A stretch of 45,497 nucleotides of DNA from NCBI GenBank assembly GCA_964422365.1, contig CAYRAV010000020.1:1-45497 (forward strand), in the 5' to 3' direction. Positions within the stretch are counted from its first letter, which is position 1. Each line of letters opens with the position of its first letter. A model generated the notes under the pieces. That model searched no databases, had not been told where the DNA came from, and saw only the letters and a list, made by a program, of their open reading frames with translations. The position numbers and the translations under genes are program-made. The stretch is from CAYRAV01 sp964422365 (GTDB lineage: Bacteria; Bacillota; Clostridia; Lachnospirales; Lachnospiraceae). Of this stretch, positions 1-9,352 are shown piece by piece.

Positions 1-439
1 TTAACAAACAAATTTTATTCCACGGATCAACCATATATGCCTGCACATTATTTTGGGCCGGCAGCATAAGCAAATTTAAATTTCCTAATACATGATCTAT
101 TCTGGTTCCGGTTCCTCCTAAGATTACAATTTCTTCCGGTTTTTTTTCTAAGGCAAAGTCAATTGCCAGATGAGTATCTGTCCAATCTTTTTCCGGCACA
201 AAACTTCGTATTTCAATGGAGGTTTCCATTTGTTGATACTCTTCTAATAGTTTTTTTTGACCTAACGAATCAAAATCTCCAACAATTCCGTCTACTTTTA
301 AATGATTTTTATAGGCAGCTTCTAATCCTCTGTCTGCACATATCACAAAAGAAAATGGCAGTTCCTGATTTTCCAAATATTTTTTCAAAAACCCTGTATC
401 TAATGTCCCACCAGTTAAAATTAAAACTCTGTTTTTCAT
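1..439 (-). CDS. thiN: Thiamine pyrophosphokinase, C-terminus cut by the window edge
   Basis: Catalyses ATP-dependent pyrophosphorylation of thiamine to thiamine pyrophosphate in the cytoplasm. The open frame starts at an ATG (437-439) and runs off the left edge after about 146 codons, so roughly the last third of a normal ~210-residue enzyme is missing. Visible family motifs are an N-terminal GGTLD-like strand, CADRG, the GDFDS metal/substrate signature and a DWTDT segment, followed by GGTGTRIDHVLGNL, which is typical of TPK. It lies downstream of rpe in the same direction, as in many clostridia, but a repeat element (471-653) separates the two. No stop codon is visible, so completeness cannot be judged. 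Confidence 0.88.
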   Translation of the reverse strand, partial: MKNRVLILTGGTLDTGFLKKYLENQELPFSFVICADRGLEAAYKNHLKVDGIVGDFDSLGQKKLLEEYQQMETSIEIRSFVPEKDWTDTHLAIDFALEKKPEEIVILGGTGTRIDHVLGNLNLLMLPAQNNVQAYMVDPWNKICLL

Positions 440-470
440 ATTCTGTACCAAACCTTATAATTTTTGTTGT

Positions 471-653
471 ACTAGAGTGTGTTTTTAAATTCATTGCCCC
501 AATCTGCACGCCTCACTTTGCATGGATATTTGCTTCAAATTCATTCAATGTAGCCCGCTACACCTCATGAATTTGGACCAAATCCCCCACAAATTGTGAC
601 GTACATCTTGTAATAAGCAATTTTCAAACACACTCTAGAGCGTGTTTGAAAAT
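471..653 (-). repeat. MITE-like dispersed repeat, copy 1
   Basis: Read on the minus strand, the core (472-637) begins AGTGTGTTTGAAAATTGC, passes through TTACAAGATGTACGTCACA and TTTGTGGGGGATTTG, and ends with GCAGATTGGGGCAATGAA and the inverted terminus. An inner inverted repeat (CAAATTCAT..GTAGC against GCTAC..ATGAATTTG) makes the whole unit one long imperfect hairpin. A second terminus (638-653) abuts the rpe end, so two termini meet head to head around CTCTAGAG. This extra arm encodes the last residues and the TAG stop of rpe. Similar arms recur at 16211, 19956, 20401, 30035, 38232 and 41226. Confidence 0.75.
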
Positions 654-1294
654 ATGTTCTGAAACGCCGCAACATTTTCTTCTATATTTCCGCCAAATAC
701 AGCCGTTCCTGCAACAAATATATTTGCTCCTGCATCCATCAGAGCTTTTATATTATTTTTATTCACTCCGCCATCCACTTCAATATCAATCTGAAGATTT
801 TTCTTTTCTATCATTCTTCTTAAATCTTTTACTTTTTGCAAAGTAAACGGAATAAAAGATTGCCCCCCAAATCCCGGATTGACACTCATAATCAATATCA
901 TATCCAGCTCTTCTAATACATATTCAACTGCCGAGAGAGGAGTTGCAGGATTCAATGCTGCTGCTGCTTTTAACCCTAGCTCTCTTATTTCCATAACTGT
1001 TCTATGCAGATGCTTACATGCTTCTACATGAACAGTAATAATATCTGCTCCTGCTGCCTTGAATTCTTCTAAATATCTCCCTGGTTCTTCAATCATTAAA
1101 TGTACATCAAAAATACATTTTGTTGATTTGCGAATAGATTTCATAACTGGCATGCCAAAAGAAATACTTGGTACAAAACTTCCATCCATTACATCAATAT
1201 GCACATATTGACATCCCGCTTTTTCTATTCTTTGTAGCTCCTCTCCCAATTTTGAAAAATCTGCTGATAATATTGATGGTGATAATATATACAT
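635..1294 (-). CDS. rpe: Ribulose-phosphate 3-epimerase
   Basis: Interconverts ribulose 5-phosphate and xylulose 5-phosphate in the pentose phosphate pathway as a cytosolic TIM barrel. Seen: the N-terminal SPSILSADF strand, HIDVMDG, HLMI, the MSVNPGFGGQSF signature and the EVDGGV phosphate-binding loop. The start at 1294 (MYILSPSIL) gives 219 residues, the usual family length, with a GAAAGG ribosome site. An upstream in-frame ATG at 1330 would overlap rsgA and add residues unlike the family. The last codons (SNTL-stop) are made of the terminal arm of a dispersed repeat, so the original 3' end was probably replaced. Confidence 0.95.
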   Translation of the reverse strand: MYILSPSILSADFSKLGEELQRIEKAGCQYVHIDVMDGSFVPSISFGMPVMKSIRKSTKCIFDVHLMIEEPGRYLEEFKAAGADIITVHVEACKHLHRTVMEIRELGLKAAAALNPATPLSAVEYVLEELDMILIMSVNPGFGGQSFIPFTLQKVKDLRRMIEKKNLQIDIEVDGGVNKNNIKALMDAGANIFVAGTAVFGGNIEENVAAFQNIFSNTL

Positions 1295-1316
1295 ATTTTT
1301 ACAACCTTTCTGTATT

Positions 1317-2201
1317 TTATCTCTTTCCATATTTCTTCTTTTCCTTTAATTCTTCATAAAACATATTGTAATTTTCATACCTTGAACGGCTGAGTTTTCC
1401 CTGATACAGTGCTTCTTTCACCATACAGTCAGGCTCATGAATATGCACACATCCCTGAAAACGGCATTTTCCTTCATATTGGAAAAATTCCGGAAAACGT
1501 TCCCTAAGTTCTTCTTTTTCCAAGTCCTCTACATATAGAGAACTAAACCCTGGTGTATCCATAATAAATGTATTTTTTGATATATGAAAAATTTCTGAAT
1601 GTCTTGTTGTATGCTTTCCTCTTTCAATCTTTTCACTAATACTCCCTGTTTCCATTTTAGCGTGAGGGTATAACAAATTAATAATAGAGGATTTTCCAAC
1701 ACCGGATGGTCCTGCCAAAGCTGTAGTTTTATTTTGCATTAACTTTCTTATCTCTTCTACTCCATCTTTTGTCTTTGTACTGCTAAAAACCACTTGATAA
1801 CCACAGTTTTCGTAAATCACACGAAGCTGATGCATGTGTTCTTCTGATACTAAATCATTTTTGTTAAAACAAATAATGGTATCCACTTTATATCCCATCA
1901 TTGTAACAAGAAAACGATCTAATAAATTTAAATTTGGTGCAGGTTTTGCAGCAGCAAATATAACCAGTACCTGATCAATATTTGCTACTGCCGGGCGTAT
2001 CAATTGATTCTTTCTATCCATAACTTTAATGATATTTCCCTTTTTTTCGTCCTCATCTATTACTTCAATTTCCACATTATCTCCTACTAAAGGTTTTATC
2101 TTCTTATTTCTGAATACGCCTTTGGCCTTACACTCATATACTTCTATTCCAGTATGCACATAATAAAATCCCGCAATACCTTTGATAATCTTTCCCTGCA
2201 T
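1317..2201 (-). CDS. rsgA: Ribosome small-subunit-dependent GTPase A
   Basis: Circularly permuted GTPase that assists late 30S subunit maturation. In order: an N-terminal OB-fold, then G4 (FNKNDL), G5-like SSTK, G1/P-loop GPSGVGKSS and G3 DTPGFSSL, in the permuted order that defines the family. These are followed by a zinc site built from CRFQGC, HIHEPDC and flanking residues. The 294-residue length is normal. Its ATG shares one base with the TAA of the kinase gene upstream (TAATG), so the two are translationally coupled. The prpC-prkC-rsgA-rpe-thiN order is a conserved Firmicute block linking kinase signalling to ribosome assembly. Confidence 0.96.
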   Translation of the reverse strand: MQGKIIKGIAGFYYVHTGIEVYECKAKGVFRNKKIKPLVGDNVEIEVIDEDEKKGNIIKVMDRKNQLIRPAVANIDQVLVIFAAAKPAPNLNLLDRFLVTMMGYKVDTIICFNKNDLVSEEHMHQLRVIYENCGYQVVFSSTKTKDGVEEIRKLMQNKTTALAGPSGVGKSSIINLLYPHAKMETGSISEKIERGKHTTRHSEIFHISKNTFIMDTPGFSSLYVEDLEKEELRERFPEFFQYEGKCRFQGCVHIHEPDCMVKEALYQGKLSRSRYENYNMFYEELKEKKKYGKR

Positions 2202-4360
2202 TATTGTTCCACCTTACTAAAGGATATAGAATAAACATCTCCAACCTGTACACCATCTAAATACATTGTAATCTGTCCATTATTTTCGCTGTAGCCTTCG
2301 ATATTACTTACTCTTAATGGAAAATCTCCCATGGAGCAGGTAGCAGAATATACTGTTTTTGTATGCCCATCCTGTGTTAATTTTAATACAATGTTTCCAC
2401 TTTCGTCTTCATAATCGAAAGGATTATAATTAATGGTTACACTTCCATAATATTTGTAAACTTTCCTCTCTTCCTGTCCTAAACTTACAGTAAATCCAAT
2501 CTCTGTTCCTTCTTTGACAGATTTTCCTGCTGTATATGTCTGAGAAATTACTTTTCCCTTTTCAACAGTATCATGATAGGAATAAGAAACATTTCCTACT
2601 TCCAAACCTGCTTTTTCAATTTTATTTCTGGCAGCTGTTTCACTCAGTCCTAATAAATCAGGCACATCAATATATTTTTCTTCTGCCCCTCGGCTGACAA
2701 CAATTGTGATTGTATCACCCTTCTTTACAGTGCTTCCTTTTTCGGGCGAAGTACGGATGATATTATCCTTTTTCACTGTATCACTATATTCATACTCATG
2801 TTTAACCACATACCCCGCATCCTGCAGTAGATTTTTTCCCTCTGTTGCAGATCTTCCATATACATCTATTAAAGATACCGATGCCTGGCCTGAGCTTACT
2901 ACCAGATTAATTCTTGAACCTGGCTCTAATTCTGTTCCTTCTTCCACATCCTGCCGTATCACTTTTCCTGAACTATAAGAACTGGAGCTTTCCATTGTAT
3001 AACGCACATTCCATGTGCTCTCCAATTTATCTAATGCAGCTTCTAACTCCATTCCTACAACAGATGGGACTTTTGGCAGTGCTTCTGGTGTTGGTGTAAC
3101 ATTTTCCGGTGTTGCTTCTACCACTGTTGTTGCTGTTGGCTCTGTTGTACGCTCTAATGAATCATCTCCGCTTTTTCCGAATAACCCACTCCAATTTCCA
3201 ATCAAAACTATAATTAATATCACAATCACAATAGCAGCAATCACGCCGCCTGCAACCATAAACTTTGCCAGTTTCGGGTCTACCTCATCCTCATCTTCTT
3301 CTATCTCATCCTCAACAATGTCATCATAATCATATCTTTCCTGGTGTTTATCTTTTTTCCCTTTTCTTGGCTCTTCCTCTTCCTCCTCGTAAAATTCTTT
3401 TTCATCTCTTCCAATATTTTTGGCATAATTTGTATTTCTTGTTGCGGATTTAATCTGATTCAGGTCATTTTCTGAAATATTAATTGTTGGTGAATCTGCT
3501 ACAATTGCCACTGGTGCTATTTTTACAAATTCTCCATTTGGATGGGACAATGACATCTTAAGATCCGCAATTAAATCAGAAGCAGACAAATATCTTCTTT
3601 CAGGTTTCTTTTGCAGGCATTTCTGCACAATCCTATCAAGACTAACTGGTATAAAAGGCTCTAACTCCCTCATTGGCAAAGGTTCTTCCTGCAAATGAAG
3701 CAATGCAACAGAAACAGTATTATCTCCTGAAAATGGTACCCTTCCTGTTAACATCTCATACATTGTAATCCCTAATGAATAGATATCACTCCTCTCATCA
3801 CTAAATCCCCCTCGTGCCTGCTCAGGTGAAATATAATGCACAGATCCCATCGCATTGGATGTGATTGTTTCAGAAGTTGCCATTTTAGCAATTCCAAAAT
3901 CTGTTACTTTTACTTTTCCTTCTTTGGAAATAATAATATTCTGAGGTTTGATATCTCTATGAATAATATGATTAGAATGGGCAGCTTCCATTCCCTGTGC
4001 AATCTGAATGGCTACACTTACTGCTTCCTTTGTATCTAATTTACTTTTTCGCTCTATAAAACTTTTTAGTGTAATGCCTTCTACAAGTTCCATCACAATA
4101 AAATAAATACCATCTTCTTCTCCAACATCATACACATTTACAACGTTAGGATGGGATAATCTGGCAGCCGATTGTGCCTCTGCCCGAAACTTTGCTACAA
4201 ATGTTTTATCATCACTATATTCGCTTTTTAATACTTTAATTGCAACATATCTGTCTAAACGGTGGCATTTCGCTTTGTAAACATCAGCCATTCCCCCTGA
4301 ACCAACTTTTTCAATAATCTCATATCTATCATTAATAAAGATACCAGGTCTTATTTCCAT
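2201..4360 (-). CDS. prkC: Membrane Ser/Thr kinase with PASTA repeats
   Basis: Hanks-type kinase that senses muropeptide or lipid II fragments outside the cell and phosphorylates cytosolic targets. The 719-residue protein has a kinase domain at about residues 10-270 (glycine loop GSGGMADVYK, HRDIKPQN at 134-141, DFG at 154-156, SPE near 178). An acidic/basic juxtamembrane stretch (about 320-362) and one membrane helix (about 367-388) follow. Outside are a Thr-rich spacer and three PASTA repeats (about 428-491, 493-558 and 563-629), then a ~90-residue extracellular tail that is not PASTA. It is next to its PP2C phosphatase and overlaps rsgA by one base. Confidence is high for the class and moderate for the exact PrkC/StkP name. 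Confidence 0.95.
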   Translation of the reverse strand: MEIRPGIFINDRYEIIEKVGSGGMADVYKAKCHRLDRYVAIKVLKSEYSDDKTFVAKFRAEAQSAARLSHPNVVNVYDVGEEDGIYFIVMELVEGITLKSFIERKSKLDTKEAVSVAIQIAQGMEAAHSNHIIHRDIKPQNIIISKEGKVKVTDFGIAKMATSETITSNAMGSVHYISPEQARGGFSDERSDIYSLGITMYEMLTGRVPFSGDNTVSVALLHLQEEPLPMRELEPFIPVSLDRIVQKCLQKKPERRYLSASDLIADLKMSLSHPNGEFVKIAPVAIVADSPTINISENDLNQIKSATRNTNYAKNIGRDEKEFYEEEEEEPRKGKKDKHQERYDYDDIVEDEIEEDEDEVDPKLAKFMVAGGVIAAIVIVILIIVLIGNWSGLFGKSGDDSLERTTEPTATTVVEATPENVTPTPEALPKVPSVVGMELEAALDKLESTWNVRYTMESSSSYSSGKVIRQDVEEGTELEPGSRINLVVSSGQASVSLIDVYGRSATEGKNLLQDAGYVVKHEYEYSDTVKKDNIIRTSPEKGSTVKKGDTITIVVSRGAEEKYIDVPDLLGLSETAARNKIEKAGLEVGNVSYSYHDTVEKGKVISQTYTAGKSVKEGTEIGFTVSLGQEERKVYKYYGSVTINYNPFDYEDESGNIVLKLTQDGHTKTVYSATCSMGDFPLRVSNIEGYSENNGQITMYLDGVQVGDVYSISFSKVEQ

Positions 4361-4403
4361 GGTTACTCATTCTCCTTTCTATTCCCCATTCCAAACATAC
4401 ATT

Positions 4404-5126
4404 TTATGGTTGTATTAAAATCGCCGAAATGTTATCTTTACCACCATATTGATTTGCAGTTTCTATTAACTTTTTGGCTGTCATTTCCAAATTTTCTTTT
4501 CCACTTTGTATAATTTCAAATAATTCCTCATCATCAATCATATTAGTCAATCCATCACTGCACATCAAAATCATATCTCCCAGTCCTATTGACAATTCAA
4601 AAAAATCTGCCCGCACAATTTTATTTGTACCTAATGCTCTTGTAATAATATTTTTATTAGGATGGCTTCTTGCATCCTTTCTCTCTATGCCTCCATTTTT
4701 TACCATTGCTTCTACTAAAGAATGGTCTTCTGTAATCTGTTTCATTTCCTTTCCTACAAGATAGGCTCTAGAGTCTCCTATGTTTGCAATATACAATACA
4801 TCTCCTATTAATGTAACAGCAACAATTGTAGTTCCCATTCCTTCATAATCCATACTTGTCAATGCTTTGCGCTGTACGCCTTCATTGGCAGCCTGAATAG
4901 CTTCTTCTAAAATACTGACAGGTGTCCGGAAAGAACTATTCTTCACTTGCTCTATCATCAATTCCACACAATATCTGGATGCCAGATCACCAGCTTTATG
5001 TCCACCCATACCATCTGCTACCAGAAATAAGTTTGGAAGATATCCTATGGCATTCACAGAACAAAATACATAATCCTGGTTCGCACTCCTGACTTGCCCG
5101 ATATCTGTAATGGAAAATGCTTTCAT
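4404..5126 (-). CDS. prpC: PP2C-family Ser/Thr phosphatase (Stp/PrpC)
   Basis: Metal-dependent phosphatase that reverses phosphorylation by the neighbouring PASTA kinase. The 240-residue length matches soluble bacterial PP2C enzymes. Visible motifs are the N-terminal TDIGQVRSANQD, VADGMGGHKAGD (metal aspartate), NIGDSRAY, CSDGLTNM and the C-terminal GGKDNISAI, which together supply the usual metal-binding aspartates. The start lies 2 bases after the rlmN stop, and the kinase follows 43 bases later, so all three are probably on one transcript. No membrane segment is seen, so it should act in the cytosol. Confidence 0.95.
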   Translation of the reverse strand: MKAFSITDIGQVRSANQDYVFCSVNAIGYLPNLFLVADGMGGHKAGDLASRYCVELMIEQVKNSSFRTPVSILEEAIQAANEGVQRKALTSMDYEGMGTTIVAVTLIGDVLYIANIGDSRAYLVGKEMKQITEDHSLVEAMVKNGGIERKDARSHPNKNIITRALGTNKIVRADFFELSIGLGDMILMCSDGLTNMIDDEELFEIIQSGKENLEMTAKKLIETANQYGGKDNISAILIQP

Positions 5127-5128
5127 TG

Positions 5129-6184
5129 TTATTCCTCCTCTGTACTTTTGTAATCCATATATCTTTTTCTTAATTGTCCGCAGGCAGCATCAATATCCCT
5201 GCCCATTTCCCTTCTAATGGTAACATTTATTTTACTTTTTTCAAGTATATTTTTAAAATTTTCTACATATTTGCGCTTTGTATCTTTATAATTCCTTTCC
5301 TGAATCGGATTTACAGGAATCAAATTCACATGGCAGTTTAACCCTTTTAAATAGACTGCCAGCTGGTGAGCATACTCCTCTTTGTCATTCACACCTTCTA
5401 CCAAACTATATTCAAATGTAATTCTCCGTCCTGTCTGTTTAAAATAATACTGACATGCTTCATAAATCTGTGCCATTGTATAACGATTGGCCACCGGCAT
5501 CAGTTCTTTTCTAACCTCATCATTTGGTGCATGAAGTGAAATTGCCAATGTAATCTGCAGTTTTTCCTCTGCCAGTTTTATGATATTTTCTACAATTCCA
5601 CAGGTAGATACTGTAATATTTCTCTGGCTGATATGCAATCCTTTTTCATCACTAAGCATATGTATCAATTTTACGGTATTCTCATAGTTATCAAATGGCT
5701 CCCCGGAACCCATAACCACTACATTGGAAACTCTCTCTCCGCTTATCTTCTGAATAGCATATATCTGCCCTAACATTTCTGAAACTTCCAGATTTCTTGC
5801 CAGTCCATCTATAGTAGATGCACAAAAACGGCACCCCATTCTGCATCCTGCCTGTGATGAGATACATACACTGTTCCCATGTTTGTATTTCATCAAAACA
5901 CTTTCTATCACATTTCCATCTGCTAACTGAAATAAGAATTTACAAGTTCCATCTGTCTTTGATTCTAATTTTTCCACTACTCTTGTCTTTCCAAGCTGAA
6001 ACTCATTAGAAAGTTTTTCCCGTAATGTCTTTGGCAGATTGCTCATTTCCTCAAAATCTTCTGCCAGCTTTTGGTGCAGCCACTCATAAACCTGTTTGCC
6101 GCGAAATGGCTTTTCTCCAATAGAAATAACCCATTCCTGCATTTCCTCATAATTTAATGAACGAATGTCTTTCCTTTTTAACAT
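5129..6184 (-). CDS. rlmN: Dual-specificity 23S rRNA/tRNA adenine C2-methyltransferase
   Basis: Radical-SAM enzyme that methylates C2 of A2503 in 23S rRNA and A37 of some tRNAs. The 351-residue sequence has an N-terminal helical RNA-binding part and the cluster motif CRMGCRFC (Cys114, 118, 121). It also has the VVMGSGEPFDNY segment, the LAISLHAPND strand and a C-terminal MGRDIDAACGQLR carrying the catalytic methyl-carrier cysteine. The C-terminus and length fit RlmN better than Cfr. It lies between rsmB and the phosphatase gene, all in one direction. Confidence 0.95.
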   Translation of the reverse strand: MLKRKDIRSLNYEEMQEWVISIGEKPFRGKQVYEWLHQKLAEDFEEMSNLPKTLREKLSNEFQLGKTRVVEKLESKTDGTCKFLFQLADGNVIESVLMKYKHGNSVCISSQAGCRMGCRFCASTIDGLARNLEVSEMLGQIYAIQKISGERVSNVVVMGSGEPFDNYENTVKLIHMLSDEKGLHISQRNITVSTCGIVENIIKLAEEKLQITLAISLHAPNDEVRKELMPVANRYTMAQIYEACQYYFKQTGRRITFEYSLVEGVNDKEEYAHQLAVYLKGLNCHVNLIPVNPIQERNYKDTKRKYVENFKNILEKSKINVTIRREMGRDIDAACGQLRKRYMDYKSTEEE

Positions 6185-6243
6185 AATTTTTCCTTTCCTT
6201 TTCTTTTGCAGCAGTTCAAATACAACAACGGGCTATCTTTCTA

Positions 6244-7611
6244 TTACTTTCTTCTGAATTTTGCCAGGAAGAAGCCATCTGTTTTATGTATGCCGGGAAA
6301 TAGCTGTACATACCCTTTTTCTGTCTGTTCATTATGCAATACTTCTGGCAGATATGGATTCAAACTTACCAGTTCAAATTTATCTTTATATTCCTCTAAA
6401 AACCATTGCACATTTTTATCATTCTCTTCCACATTTACAGTACATGTACTGTAAACCAGTGTTCCTCCCTTTTTTACATAGGAAGAAACTGTGGTTAAAA
6501 TCCTTTTTTGCAACTCTGCCAGTTCTTTTATACTTTCTTTTGAAGTTTTATATTTTATGTCATTTTTCTTTCCAATCACTCCCAGTCCCGAACATGGCAG
6601 ATCCGCAATGACCAAATCTGCATTCTCTATCCATTCTGCATCAGTTTCTACTGCATTCCAAACCTTTGTTATGACATTATGTGCCTGAAGCCTTTCTCTA
6701 TTTTCATCAATCATGATTGTTTTATTTTCCGAAATGTCTCTTGCACTAATCATCCCTGTTCCATTCATAAGTTCTGAAATATGCAGGCTTTTTCCCCCAG
6801 GCGCCGCACATACATCAATTACTCTGTCATTTTCCTTTACACCTGCTATAAGACCTGCCAGCATAGAACTTTCATCTTGTACACTAAACTTTCCTTCATA
6901 AAAACCTGGTAATTTATCTATATAATTATAATTAGAAATTTTAAGTGCTTCTTCTACATAAACTCCATCTTCTACTGTTACACCCTCTGTTTCTAATCTT
7001 CTTTTCAAATCCTCTTTCTTTCCATTCCTTCTATTACAGCGGATAGTTGTCTTTTTATCCTCCACAGAAGACATTAACATTTTCTCTGTTACATTTTCTC
7101 CATAAGAATCTAACCATAAGGAAACGATCCATTCCGGCATGGAATAAATAACACTAAAATATCCTATTCTGTCTTTTTTTCTGTCAGGATAAGATATGTT
7201 TTCTAAATTTCTTGCAATCGTTCTTAATACTCCATTTACAAATCCCTTTAAATGGTAAAATCCCTTTTTGTTTGCCAGTTTTACAGCTTCATTACACGCT
7301 GCCCTTTCCGGCACTTGATCCATATATTTCATCTGATACACCCCCATCCGCAGGATATTGCGGATAACGGGTTTTTGTTTTTCTGTTTTTACTTTCGAAA
7401 AGATATTGATGATATAATCCAGTTCAATCAAACGTTCCATTACACCTTCTGTTAATCTTGTTAAAAATGCTCTGTCCTGTTTCTCTAAATACTGGTAATT
7501 TTTCAATGTGCTTGAAATTACAACATTACTATATTTTCCCTCTTCTAATATTTCTATTAACATGTTAAGAGCTAACTCTCTCATATTTGCATTATTTTCC
7601 CTAATTGTCAC
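6244..7611 (-). CDS. rsmB: 16S rRNA m5C967 methyltransferase
   Basis: Methylates C967 of 16S rRNA using SAM. An N-terminal NusB-like helical domain (about residues 1-145) precedes the Rossmann methyltransferase domain. That domain shows DVCAAPGGKS (SAM binding), ADLPCSGLGV (one catalytic cysteine) and VYSTCTVNVEEN (second cysteine). I chose the GTG at 7611 because a GGAGG lies 8 bases upstream. This gives a 455-residue protein that overlaps the protease gene by 11 bases. An ATG at 7584 (MRELALN) is the other possible start; the longer frame to 7626 has no better site. Confidence 0.93.
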   Translation of the reverse strand: MTIRENNANMRELALNMLIEILEEGKYSNVVISSTLKNYQYLEKQDRAFLTRLTEGVMERLIELDYIINIFSKVKTEKQKPVIRNILRMGVYQMKYMDQVPERAACNEAVKLANKKGFYHLKGFVNGVLRTIARNLENISYPDRKKDRIGYFSVIYSMPEWIVSLWLDSYGENVTEKMLMSSVEDKKTTIRCNRRNGKKEDLKRRLETEGVTVEDGVYVEEALKISNYNYIDKLPGFYEGKFSVQDESSMLAGLIAGVKENDRVIDVCAAPGGKSLHISELMNGTGMISARDISENKTIMIDENRERLQAHNVITKVWNAVETDAEWIENADLVIADLPCSGLGVIGKKNDIKYKTSKESIKELAELQKRILTTVSSYVKKGGTLVYSTCTVNVEENDKNVQWFLEEYKDKFELVSLNPYLPEVLHNEQTEKGYVQLFPGIHKTDGFFLAKFRRK

Positions 7612-8308
7612 GAGTCCTGCCTCCAAATAAAATCACTAATCTAAGCAGCTGCATTATAATTGCAATGGTTGCTGCTACATAAGTAAGGGCAGCTGCGGAT
7701 AATACTTTTTTTGCACCTTTTACTTCTTCGCCATATAAAATACCTGTTTCCTGCAAAATTTCAACTGCTCTTTTAGAAGCATTAAATTCTACTGGTAAAG
7801 TGATAAGTTGAAATAATACTGCGAAAGAAAACATAAAAATTCCAATGTTTATTAATATACTATTAAAGCTCAAAAAACATCCCACTAAAATAATCGGAAT
7901 TGCAAGATTAGATCCAATATTAGCTGCCGGAACCCATGCATGGCGCATGCGAAGCGGCTTATAATCTTTGGCATCCTGAATGGCGTGTCCACATTCATGT
8001 GCCGCCACACCTACTGCAGCAATGGAAGTCTTACCATACACACTATCTGACAAACGAAGTGTTTTTGTCCTGGGATCATAGTGATCTGTTAAATTTCCTG
8101 AAATTCTCTCAATTGACACATCATAAATTCCCGCGCTTCTTAAAATTTTCTCCGCTGTCTGTGCCCCATTATATCCTGAAGAACAATTTTTCTTACTGTA
8201 TTTCGAAAATGTTGCTTTTAATTTTAGTGATGCAGCCATTGATATAACCAGTGCAATCAAAATCAAAATATAGGTTGGGTCAAAATACCTGTGATAAAAA
8301 TATGGCAT
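7601..8308 (-). CDS. YugP-family membrane zinc metalloprotease
   Basis: Predicted membrane-bound neutral zinc metallopeptidase of the DUF2268/YugP group; its substrate is unknown. The 235 residues contain an N-terminal membrane helix (about 8-27), the zinc-binding HECGHAIQ motif near residue 105, and three more hydrophobic helices in the second half (about 127-150, 152-170 and 205-230). A glutamate in the LPVEFNASKRA segment is a likely third metal ligand. It sits between fmt and rsmB with 2-11 base junctions, a placement often seen in clostridia. The class is secure, the function is not. Confidence 0.88.
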   Translation of the reverse strand: MPYFYHRYFDPTYILILIALVISMAASLKLKATFSKYSKKNCSSGYNGAQTAEKILRSAGIYDVSIERISGNLTDHYDPRTKTLRLSDSVYGKTSIAAVGVAAHECGHAIQDAKDYKPLRMRHAWVPAANIGSNLAIPIILVGCFLSFNSILINIGIFMFSFAVLFQLITLPVEFNASKRAVEILQETGILYGEEVKGAKKVLSAAALTYVAATIAIIMQLLRLVILFGGRTRDN

Positions 8309-8310
8309 AA

Positions 8311-9249
8311 TTATCTCTCCTTTTTCAATACTATTCCTTTATTTATTGTATATCCTCTTAAAAAGGCATCAATTTCCATACGTTTCTTTCCTTCTAATTG
8401 TACTGTTTCTAATGCTAATGCACCTGCACCTGTTTTTACAATCATTGTACTCTTATCCACTTCTACAACTTCCCCAGGTTCTCCTTCATACTCTCTGTCT
8501 ATTACTTTAGCATTCCATATCTTCAGTGTCTTATCGTCTAATCCTGTATAAGCACTTGGCCACGGATTTAAGCCCCTAATCAGCCGCTCAATCTCTACAG
8601 CACTTTTTTGGAAATCAATACAACCTAATGCTTTATTTAACATTTTTGCATAATTTGATAAATGATCGTCCTGTTTTTCTCTTGTAATGCTTCCTGCCTC
8701 TAATTCTTTTAGTGTTTCTATCAGCAAATCTCCACCTATAACAGCCAGCTTATCATGAAGACTTCCTCCTGTTTCTTTTTCTTCTAATTTCACAACTGCT
8801 TTCTTTAACATATCTCCTGTATCTAATCCGGCATCCATTAACATGATTGTCACACCTGTTTCCTTTTCCCCATCAATAACAGCCCATTGTATTGGTGCTG
8901 CACCACGGTATCTTGGCAGCAGGGAAGCATGCACATTAATACAGCCATACTTGGGAATATCTAAGATTGCCTTTGGCAATATCTGCCCAAAAGCTGCAAC
9001 CACTATAACATCAGGATTCAAGTTCTGTATTTGTCTGATAAATGCCTCATCTTTTGCCCTAACCGGCTGATATACTGTCAAATTATGTTCCTCTGCCTTT
9101 TCTTTTACTGGAGAAAACTGCATTGCCTTTCCTCTGCCCTTTGGCTTATCAGGTTGTGTCACCACGCCAATTACCTCATGACCTGCCTCTATGATTTTTT
9201 CTAAAGTTACAACTGCAAAATCAGGTGTACCCATAAATATCACTTTCAT
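8311..9249 (-). CDS. fmt: Methionyl-tRNA formyltransferase
   Basis: Formylates initiator Met-tRNA from 10-formyl-tetrahydrofolate. The 312-residue protein has the N-terminal MGTPDFAVVTLE, the catalytic/folate-binding region HASLLPRYRGAAPIQWA with the GVTIMLMDAGLDTGDM strand, and a C-terminal OB-like tRNA-binding domain (about residues 205-310). It is downstream of def, which removes the same formyl group, and ends 2 bases before the metalloprotease start. A spacer of 103 bases separates it from def; I see no strong terminator there. Confidence 0.96.
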   Translation of the reverse strand: MKVIFMGTPDFAVVTLEKIIEAGHEVIGVVTQPDKPKGRGKAMQFSPVKEKAEEHNLTVYQPVRAKDEAFIRQIQNLNPDVIVVAAFGQILPKAILDIPKYGCINVHASLLPRYRGAAPIQWAVIDGEKETGVTIMLMDAGLDTGDMLKKAVVKLEEKETGGSLHDKLAVIGGDLLIETLKELEAGSITREKQDDHLSNYAKMLNKALGCIDFQKSAVEIERLIRGLNPWPSAYTGLDDKTLKIWNAKVIDREYEGEPGEVVEVDKSTMIVKTGAGALALETVQLEGKKRMEIDAFLRGYTINKGIVLKKER

Positions 9250-9352
9250 AACTAGTACCTTTCCTTTCTATACTAATTACATACTTTCTATTAACAACCT
9301 GTAACTGCCAGGAAGTTCCATTTCAAAATAGTTACCTAAACTGTTGCAAACT

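Noticed and set aside
309..509. Open frames on both strands crossing thiN and the repeat.
   Set aside because: They lie in other frames of thiN or inside the repeat, have no ribosome site, and encode no recognisable family.
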